NCBI GenBank assembly: GCA_029239545.1 | Contig: JARBUQ010000110.1 | Location: 1-9,956, forward strand | Reading direction: 5' to 3' | Length of the DNA stretch: 9,956 nt | From: Paenibacillus sp. | GTDB lineage: Bacteria > Bacillota > Bacilli > Paenibacillales > NBRC-103111 | Part shown: positions 5,604-9,956 of the stretch, in pieces | Numbering within the stretch: the first letter of the stretch is position 1 | Layout of the letters: each line of letters starts with the position of its first letter | The notes under the pieces: generated by a model | The model's database searches: none | Told to the model about the DNA's origin: nothing | Seen by the model: only the letters and a program-made list of their open reading frames with translations | Translations under genes and position numbers: made by a program

Positions 5604-6491
5604 TTATTCCCCTTCCTGGCTATGACGCGGTTGAAATTTCCATTCGATAATGCTCTTCACAACTAAGGTCACTACCGCCAACAAAACCAAGAGAGAAGCG
5701 ATTGCGAATGCTCCGGCGAAATTGTACTCGTTATATACAATCTGGATGTGTAAGGGCATCGTATTGGTCGATCCGCGGATATGTCCGGACACGACCGAAA
5801 CAGCTCCGAACTCTCCCATTGCTCTTGCATTACACAAAATAATTCCGTACAGCAAGCCCCACTTGATATTCGGGATCGTGACCTTCCAGAAAATCCTCCA
5901 GCCTTTTGCACCGAGTGTGACTGCCGCTTCTTCCTCCTGAGCTCCCTGCGCCTGCATGAGCGGAATTAGCTCCCTGGCTACGAACGGGAAGGTGACGAAG
6001 ATCGTTGCTAACACAATACCTGGCAAAGCAAAAATAATCTTGATATCATTGGCTTGCAGCCATGGACCGAACCACCCGTGAGCGCCGAACAACAATACGT
6101 AGATAAGACCGGCAATAACAGGCGATACTGCAAATGGCAAATCGATCAAAGTAAGCAGCAGATTTTTGCCCTTGAAGCTGAACTTCGTTATGACCCATGC
6201 AGCGGCAACACCAAAAATCAGATTGGCAGGCACCGTTATAGCGGCTACCTTCAAGGTCAACCAAATGGCAGATGCCGCGTCCTCTTCGACCAGTGCTGCG
6301 AAGTACACTTCAGCACCTTTGCGGAACGCCTCTGCGAATATACTGACTAAGGGAAGAATAAGCAGGAAGCCCAAAAACAATAAAGCAATCGTGATTAATA
6401 TAATTCGTACCAAGCGAGATTCTGTAATATGCTCAGGCCTCGAACCCGGACTGGGGCCCTTCTTCGGTGCAGACGTCACGTAACCAGCCAT
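5604..6491 (-). CDS. cysW: Sulfate ABC transporter permease CysW
   Basis: This 295-aa inner-membrane permease has about six hydrophobic segments: the first at residues about 28-52 (ILITIALLFLGFLLILPLVS), the last at about 260-282. The cytoplasmic EAA loop that docks on CysA is at 187-206 (EEAAVTLGAKGWRIFWKVTI). Residues NARAMGEFGAVSVVSGHI (221-238) are a hallmark of CysW/CysT permeases. The N-terminal about 25 residues are polar and rich in Pro/Ser/Lys and may be a cytoplasmic extension. The start ATG at 6491 lies 21 nt after cysT, and its ribosome site GGGGAGGG overlaps the cysT end. It pairs with CysT to form the heterodimeric channel. Confidence 0.93.
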   Translation of the reverse strand: MAGYVTSAPKKGPSPGSRPEHITESRLVRIILITIALLFLGFLLILPLVSIFAEAFRKGAEVYFAALVEEDAASAIWLTLKVAAITVPANLIFGVAAAWVITKFSFKGKNLLLTLIDLPFAVSPVIAGLIYVLLFGAHGWFGPWLQANDIKIIFALPGIVLATIFVTFPFVARELIPLMQAQGAQEEEAAVTLGAKGWRIFWKVTIPNIKWGLLYGIILCNARAMGEFGAVSVVSGHIRGSTNTMPLHIQIVYNEYNFAGAFAIASLLVLLAVVTLVVKSIIEWKFQPRHSQEGE

Positions 6492-6512
6492 CTATTATTT
6501 CGCCCTCCCCTT

Positions 6513-7349
6513 CTACAATGACGTGGCATGTCTATTCGACCGCCATTGCAGGAAATTGATCAGCAGTAACAACAGGAAGGAAATAATAAGCATGACCATC
6601 GCAATCGCCGTTGCCCCCATGTAATCGTATTGCTCCAGCTTCGTCATAATGAGCAAGGGAGCAATCTCCGTCTTCATAGGCATGTTGCCTGAAATGAATA
6701 CAACTGAGCCGTATTCACCAACTGCTCTAGCAAAAGCCAGGGTAAACCCAGTAAGCATAGCTGGCAAGAGCTCCGGGAACAGAACCTTCCAGAACGTTCT
6801 CCACCTTCTTGCACCCAGACTGACAGCCGCTTCCTCGACTTCCTTCTCCAACTCCTCAATGACAGGCTGAAGCGTCCTTACGACGAAAGGAATTCCAATA
6901 AAGGTCAGAGCCAGCATAATTCCGAGCGGTGTAAAAGCAATCTTGATGCCCATGGGCTCCAGCATACTCCCGATCCAGCCATTCTGCGAATAAATAGTCG
7001 TTAAAGCAATACCCGCAACAGCAGTCGGCAAAGCAAAGGGGAGATCCACTAAGGCGTCGACCAATTTTTTGCCAGGGAACGTGTACCTTACCAGCACCCA
7101 AGCCACAATGAATCCAAATATCGTATTAATTACGCCCGCTCCAAATGCGGTTCCGAAGCTTACCTTATAGGCAGCAATTACTCTTGGGTCCGTCACCGTT
7201 TGCCAAAACTTCGCCCAGCCCATTCCAGAAGTTTTGATAAAAATAGCGGACAATGGGAAAAGGACGATCAAACTTAAATACATGACAGTAAAACCCATCG
7301 AAATACCGAAACCGGGTATAATACTGCGCTTTTTCCAACCCTTCGCCAT
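6513..7349 (-). CDS. cysT: Sulfate ABC transporter permease CysT (CysU)
   Basis: This 278-aa permease is first of the pair. It has about six membrane segments, the first at residues about 15-38 (FTVMYLSLIVLFPLSAIF) and the last at about 248-268 (a long Leu/Ile run). The EAA loop is at 172-190 (EEAAVSLGARRWRTFWKVL), and the family stretch FARAVGEYGSVVFISGNMP follows at about 206-224. DLPFALPTAVAGIAL at about 102-116 is also typical. ATG at 7349 is preceded by AGGAGAG about 9 nt upstream. It lies 76 nt after sbp, and a strong hairpin fills that gap. Together with CysW it forms the pore fed by the lipoprotein encoded upstream. Confidence 0.94.
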   Translation of the reverse strand: MAKGWKKRSIIPGFGISMGFTVMYLSLIVLFPLSAIFIKTSGMGWAKFWQTVTDPRVIAAYKVSFGTAFGAGVINTIFGFIVAWVLVRYTFPGKKLVDALVDLPFALPTAVAGIALTTIYSQNGWIGSMLEPMGIKIAFTPLGIMLALTFIGIPFVVRTLQPVIEELEKEVEEAAVSLGARRWRTFWKVLFPELLPAMLTGFTLAFARAVGEYGSVVFISGNMPMKTEIAPLLIMTKLEQYDYMGATAIAMVMLIISFLLLLLINFLQWRSNRHATSL

Positions 7350-7372
7350 TGAACCTGTCTCTCCTGTCTATA

Positions 7373-7416
7373 GGAGTTCCGCCGAAAGCCCGAATTGCGC
7401 GGCCCGGCGGAATTCC
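7373..7416 (-). other. Intercistronic hairpin between sbp and cysT
   Basis: On the minus strand TTCCGCCG (rc of 7405-7412) pairs with CGGCGGAA (rc of 7377-7384), and flanking GGA/TCC extend the stem; the loop is GC-rich and can pair further. There is no T-run, so it is not a full terminator. Its place after the binding-protein gene fits an mRNA-stabilising or partial-termination element that keeps sbp message more abundant than the permease message. Confidence 0.6.
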
Positions 7417-7425
7417 ATTCCGTCA

Positions 7426-8502
7426 TTATGGTTTGTAAATTTGGTCGAACACTCCGCCATCTGCGAAATGTGCTTTTTGTGCTTTTTGCCAGCCGCCGAA
7501 GATTGGATCGTCAATTGTGAACATATTGATCTTGGCGAATTGGGATTCATATTTCTTGGCTACTGCTTCCAAACGCGGACGGTAATAGTTCTTGGCTGCA
7601 ATGTCCTGACCTTCTTCTGTGTACAAGTACTCCAGGTATGCTGTAGCGACATCACGAGTACCTTTCTTATCAACCACTTTATCCACTACTGCTACTGGAG
7701 GCTCAGCCAGAATACTGACCGATGGGTTTACAATCTCAAACTTGTCTTTTCCAAATTCGTTGATTGAGAGGAATGCTTCATTCTCCCAAGCCAGCAAGAC
7801 ATCGCCGATTCCGCGTTGTACAAAAGTAGTTGTGGAATCACGAGCACCGGAGTCAAGCACAGGTACGTTCTTGAACAGCTTTTGAAGGAATTCCTTAGCC
7901 TTCGCATCATCCTTCCCATTCTTGTTATATGCATAACCATAAGCCGCCAAATAGTTCCAACGAGCGCCGCCGGATGTTTTGGGATTCGGTGTAATGACCT
8001 GAACGCCTGGTTTGATCAAATCGTCCCAGTCCTTGATTCCTTTCGGATTGCCTTTCTTTACAAGAAATACGATTGTTGAAGTATAGGGGGAGCTGTTGCT
8101 CTTCAGCTTGCTCTGCCAGTCTTTCTGAAGAAGTCCTGTTTCTTGGATCGCATCGATGTCGTAGGCCAGAGCAAGAGTCACTACATCGGCTTCCAAGCCA
8201 TCGATAACCGCTCTTCCTTGCTTGCCTGAACCGCCGTGTGATTGTTTGAATGTAACGGTCTGCCCTTTTTTATCCAGCCAATATTTCGAGAAAGCCTTGT
8301 TGAATTCTTGATACAGCTCGCGGGTAGGATCGTAGGAAACATTGAGCAGTTCTACTGCTGGAAGCTTAGCTCCGTCGCTTGCATTTGCTGCCGGCTTCTC
8401 TGATGCTCCTCCTCCGCAAGCAGTTAGAGTAACCATGGATAGGACTATTGCACTTAATAAGGACCATTTGCCAAGTGAGCGGAGCACATTTTTTTCTCTC
8501 AT
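7426..8502 (-). CDS. sbp: Sulfate-binding lipoprotein (Sbp/CysP type)
   Basis: This 358-aa extracytoplasmic solute-binding protein captures sulfate or thiosulfate and hands it to CysTW. The N-terminus is a lipoprotein signal peptide: MREKNVLRSLGKW, a hydrophobic core, then the lipobox LTAC with lipidated Cys29, followed by a Gly/Ser/Ala-rich linker. The mature part begins with the family hallmark LLNVSYDPTRELYQEFNKAF and continues with QSHGGSGKQGRAVIDGLEADVVTLA and the PKTSGGARWNYLAAYGY segment that lines the anion site. ATG at 8502 is preceded by AAGGGAGAG. It is the first gene of the operon, behind a near-consensus promoter and a structured leader. Sbp and CysP are close relatives, so the choice of symbol is tentative; the function is firm. 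Confidence 0.93.
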   Translation of the reverse strand: MREKNVLRSLGKWSLLSAIVLSMVTLTACGGGASEKPAANASDGAKLPAVELLNVSYDPTRELYQEFNKAFSKYWLDKKGQTVTFKQSHGGSGKQGRAVIDGLEADVVTLALAYDIDAIQETGLLQKDWQSKLKSNSSPYTSTIVFLVKKGNPKGIKDWDDLIKPGVQVITPNPKTSGGARWNYLAAYGYAYNKNGKDDAKAKEFLQKLFKNVPVLDSGARDSTTTFVQRGIGDVLLAWENEAFLSINEFGKDKFEIVNPSVSILAEPPVAVVDKVVDKKGTRDVATAYLEYLYTEEGQDIAAKNYYRPRLEAVAKKYESQFAKINMFTIDDPIFGGWQKAQKAHFADGGVFDQIYKP

Positions 8503-8630
8503 AATAAGAACTCTCCCTTTTCATCAATAATTGTTATAAATGAATGTTAGTATGTCGTTTATCTGTTTAGACGAAGTGTTCTCCGGCTGTCCGGTAGACA
8601 AACTCATTATTCCGATAAACTTACTTTGTT
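8503..8630 (-). promoter_or_regulatory. Structured 5' leader of the sulfate operon
   Basis: About 130 nt lie between the promoter and sbp. Read on the minus strand, GTTTATC (rc of 8614-8620) pairs perfectly with GATAAAC (rc of 8557-8563). Nested inside, GTTTG (rc of 8599-8603) pairs with TAAAC (rc of 8565-8569), and an apical hairpin TCT-A-CCGG/ACAG/CCGG-AGA lies at 8580-8598. The three helices are co-linear, so a single fold is possible. I see no S-box, T-box, purine or guanidine riboswitch signature and no T-run before the start codon. The first part (TTTATCGGAATAAT) could equally be an operator for a CymR-type sulfur repressor just downstream of the transcription start; I cannot confirm that. 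Confidence 0.45.
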
Positions 8631-8637
8631 ATTGAGT

Positions 8638-8666
8638 ATATTAGCATCGCCCACTGATTGTGTCAA
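8638..8666 (-). promoter_or_regulatory. Near-consensus SigA promoter of the sulfate operon
   Basis: On the minus strand: TTGACA (rc of 8661-8666, perfect), 17-nt spacer, TAATAT (rc of 8638-8643, one mismatch). Predicted start near 8631. A promoter this strong for a sulfate uptake operon implies control by a repressor or the leader. Confidence 0.85.
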
Positions 8667-8700
8667 TATGATTTTTGGAAATTTAAGCCTCGTTTACCGC

Positions 8701-8741
8701 ATAAAAAAACAACCCTCTGATCCCGGATCAGAAGGTTGTTA
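8701..8741 (-). terminator. Terminator downstream of the NlpC/P60 gene
   Basis: On the minus strand AACAACCT-TCTGATC (rc of 8726-8741) pairs with GATCAGA-GGGTTGTT around a short loop; the 15-bp stem has one mismatch and is followed by seven T (rc of 8703-8709). It separates the NlpC/P60 transcript from the sulfate promoter that begins 35 nt further on. Confidence 0.88.
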
Positions 8742-8884
8742 AACAACATATAATGTTACGGTTTGATCTATAATACGACTTAAGCTTAAAACAGTGCACT
8801 CCCCTCGCTTTGAGCGAGTCGTTACTTCTATGTAGCCATTCTATCTAAAGGAGCCCGGCTATAAAGCCGAGCGTTCCCATGTTT
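8742..8884 (-). other. Structured 3' region of the NlpC/P60 transcript
   Basis: No ORF of note lies in this 143-nt stretch. It holds two stable hairpins: GCTCGGCT/TTAT/AGCCGGGC (8853-8872, one G-U pair) and CTCGCT/CAA/AGCGAG (8804-8818, perfect), then a 10-bp palindrome TTAAGCTTAA (8780-8789) and the terminator. It could be an ordinary 3' untranslated region or a small RNA of about 180 nt released from it. I recognise no known RNA family. Confidence 0.35.
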
Positions 8885-9391
8885 TCAGATTACACGACGA
8901 GCGGTAACATAAGTCTTGTCCCAAGTACTTCCTTTAAAGTTGGAGATCGTCACACCGACTCCGACTTTATACGTGTGCAAGATTTTACCGTTACCTATAT
9001 AAATCGCCACATGGTTAATAACGCCGTCCCGATTCGTGTCCGAGAACACCAAGTCACCCGCTCTTAATTGACTCTTCGCTACATATTTACCTACTTTGGA
9101 TTGCTGCTTGGAGGAGCGAGGAATAGAGATTCCATGTTTTTTGAACACATATTGAGTGAAGGAAGAGCAATCAAAAGAGCTTGTCCTACCCGAAGGCGCT
9201 CCGAACTGATATCTTGTTCCCAAAAATCTCTTCCCTGTGGAAATCACGTTACTGGCTACGGATGAGGTCGTTATTGTTTCGGCTTGCGCAGCCTTTGGCG
9301 GTATTAGCAAACTTCCCGAGAATACGAATGAGAGGCTGAGACTTAGCACCACTAATGTTTTACCTATTCGGTTTTTCTTCGTGTTGTTCAT
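8885..9391 (-). CDS. Secreted NlpC/P60 family peptidoglycan endopeptidase
   Basis: The start is ATG 9389-9391 (MNNTKKNRIGKT), 6 nt after AAGGAGG; the longer reading from 9424 lacks a ribosome site and would put residues before the signal peptide. The 168-aa product has a Sec signal peptide (basic N-terminus, hydrophobic core about 11-30) with a likely cut after AQA at residue 37. The rest is one NlpC/P60 domain: catalytic Cys75 in SSFDCSSFTQYVF, His127 in INHVAIYIG, and a third polar residue, His139 in GKILHT. There is no LysM or SH3 cell-wall-binding repeat, so it is a minimal enzyme. The family cuts D-gamma-glutamyl bonds in peptide stems, supporting wall turnover, growth or spore-related lysis. 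It has its own leader and terminator and appears monocistronic. Confidence 0.92.
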   Translation of the reverse strand: MNNTKKNRIGKTLVVLSLSLSFVFSGSLLIPPKAAQAETITTSSVASNVISTGKRFLGTRYQFGAPSGRTSSFDCSSFTQYVFKKHGISIPRSSKQQSKVGKYVAKSQLRAGDLVFSDTNRDGVINHVAIYIGNGKILHTYKVGVGVTISNFKGSTWDKTYVTARRVI

Positions 9392-9407
9392 AACTTCCTC
9401 CTTGGAA

Positions 9408-9490
9408 AAATGATGGGTTAGCATTGGTTTAAATCCAGCTTGGGGGGTGCACCCATAATTACCTTACCATAAGGAAAACGCCCATCATTT
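9408..9490 (-). promoter_or_regulatory. Foldable 5' leader just upstream of the NlpC/P60 ribosome site
   Basis: On the minus strand AAATGATGGG (rc of 9481-9490) pairs perfectly with CCCATCATTT (rc of 9408-9417). The enclosed 63 nt holds a perfect hairpin CCTTA/TGG/TAAGG (9462-9474), a palindrome GGGTGCACCC (9445-9454) and a weak TGG/CCA stem (9425-9437). The 3' closing arm ends only about 6 nt before AAGGAGG, so folding could affect access of ribosomes. It lacks the conserved blocks of the c-di-AMP (ydaO) riboswitch that often precedes wall hydrolase genes. I found no convincing promoter further upstream. Confidence 0.4.
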
Positions 9491-9573
9491 ACCATGTTTC
9501 AAACAAACCTTTACTGGGTATAGGGAAATCGGCAGTTATGAGAATATAATGAGAATTTGCTAATAAGTTTTAC

Positions 9574-9602
9574 TTGACAACAATGAGACCGTATTCATAG
9601 AG
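9574..9602 (+). promoter_or_regulatory. Weak candidate promoter for the 5TM-LYT gene
   Basis: TTGACA (9574-9579) is a perfect -35 box, but no good -10 lies at 16-18 nt (best readings CATAGA or TAGAGA). A second weak candidate is TTGACT (9623-9628), 17 nt, TAACGT (9646-9651). Only the first would place the segment at 9632-9650 inside the transcript. Confidence 0.25.
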
Positions 9603-9705
9603 AATGCGGCCAATCGTCGTCATTGACTAAATTAATTGGAAGTGTTAACGTGAAATTACACACCCAGAATCTTCATAATGCTTACTTCCTCAACCAGATT
9701 TCCAT

Positions 9706-9734
9706 CCGTTAATTCCAATTAACGGTTATTTTTG
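9706..9734 (+). terminator. Terminator in the leader of the 5TM-LYT gene
   Basis: CCGTTAATT (9706-9714) and AATTAACGG (9717-9725) form a perfect stem (8 bp with loop TCCA), followed by TTATTTTTG. No plus-strand gene ends upstream, and the ATG of the next gene is 47 nt further on, so it acts in that gene's leader or on a separate short RNA. The segment 9632-9650 can pair with both of its arms. Confidence 0.75.
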
Positions 9735-9780
9735 CGCGATCAGATCAGAATCGAACCTACATAGGACGGTGCAGCATTTC

Positions 9781-9956
9781 ATGGTGAAAGACCTCATTAT
9801 CAACATAGCCATTCTCACAACATTTTTATTTTTTTACAACAGAGTAACCCCCCTGCGATTCATTAAACTGAATAAGCCCTCCTTCCCAACTATATTGCTC
9901 AATGGCGGTATGATGGGGGTTTTGGGAATCACTTTGATGTATTTCAGCCTGCATGT
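9781..9956 (+). CDS. 5TM-LYT membrane sensor, N-terminal part (3' end outside the window)
   Basis: ATG at 9781 opens a frame that stays open for 58 codons to the window edge. The visible part (MVKDLIINIAILTTFLFFYN, a short basic loop, then KPSFPTILLNGGMMGVLGIT and LMYFSLHV) shows two hydrophobic segments and matches the start of the 5TM receptor domain of the LytS-YhcK type. That domain usually heads diguanylate cyclases (GGDEF), PAS proteins or histidine kinases in Gram-positive bacteria; the output domain lies beyond the window, so c-di-GMP synthesis is likely but not shown. The ribosome site is modest (AGGACGG about 13 nt upstream). A terminator-like hairpin in its leader suggests controlled expression. 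Confidence 0.7.
   Translation, partial: MVKDLIINIAILTTFLFFYNRVTPLRFIKLNKPSFPTILLNGGMMGVLGITLMYFSLH

Noticed and set aside
7234..7767. 177-aa plus-strand ORF spanning the sbp-cysT junction
   Set aside because: It is antisense to two clearly real genes and their intergenic hairpin, with no ribosome site or domain.
8503..8636. S-box (SAM) riboswitch, cysteine T-box or purine riboswitch upstream of sbp
   Set aside because: No S-box core, no T-box sequence and no terminator/antiterminator pair. The GTCTACC stretch recalls the purine junction, but the second helix and the other junctions of that fold are missing.
9496..9521. SigB-like promoter GTTTCA-14-GGGTAT on the plus strand
   Set aside because: Motif fit is reasonable, but it lies about 260 nt before the next plus-strand gene, and I doubt that this kind of organism carries a canonical SigB; a chance match is likely.
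9392..9600. c-di-AMP (ydaO) riboswitch before the NlpC/P60 gene
   Set aside because: The gene context is right, but none of the conserved sequence blocks are visible.

Overview
The window looks like a chromosomal segment of a Gram-positive, low-to-moderate GC Bacillales species, most likely Paenibacillus or a close relative. This rests on strong AGGAGG-type ribosome sites, a DUF3055 protein, a YezD-like (DUF2292) protein, a sulfate-binding lipoprotein with a Gram-positive lipobox, and a 5TM-LYT sensor start. The genus is an inference from protein flavour, not a measured match. I see no insertion sequence, phage gene, CRISPR array, tRNA or rRNA.

Layout. Positions 1-413 (+) hold the C-terminal DNA-binding half of an AraC-family regulator cut by the window edge. 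Positions 414-830 are a long leader before corA with a well-formed 31-codon upstream ORF and several hairpins. Positions 831-1766 (+) are a CorA-type Mg2+ transporter followed by a hairpin. Positions 1891-2916 (-) encode an HRDC-domain protein without a helicase, convergent with corA; a strong terminator-like hairpin sits between its own promoter and its start codon. Positions 3171-3841 (+) hold a DUF3055 protein and a small acidic unrecognised protein, closed by a terminator at 3864-3900.

Positions 8502 down to 4256 (-) form the core of the window: a sulfate/thiosulfate ABC uptake operon in the order sbp - cysT - cysW - cysA - yezD, possibly continuing into a 97-aa unrecognised gene (4170-3877). 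The binding lipoprotein captures sulfate outside the cell, CysT and CysW form the membrane channel, and CysA drives transport with ATP. The operon starts from a near-consensus SigA promoter (TTGACA-17-TAATAT, 8638-8666) and a structured leader of about 130 nt that matches none of the riboswitches I know. A strong hairpin between sbp and cysT could let the binding protein be made in excess.

Positions 8885-9391 (-) encode a secreted NlpC/P60 cell-wall hydrolase with its own foldable leader; its transcript ends at 8701-8741. From 9781 to the end (+) is the start of a membrane sensor of the 5TM-LYT type, often fused to GGDEF. It is preceded by a terminator at 9706-9734 whose two arms can instead pair with an upstream segment, the layout expected of a conditional terminator.

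The most unusual content is in the untranslated leaders rather than the proteins: corA, the HRDC gene, sbp, the NlpC/P60 gene and the 5TM-LYT gene all have leaders with structure that ordinary annotation would skip.
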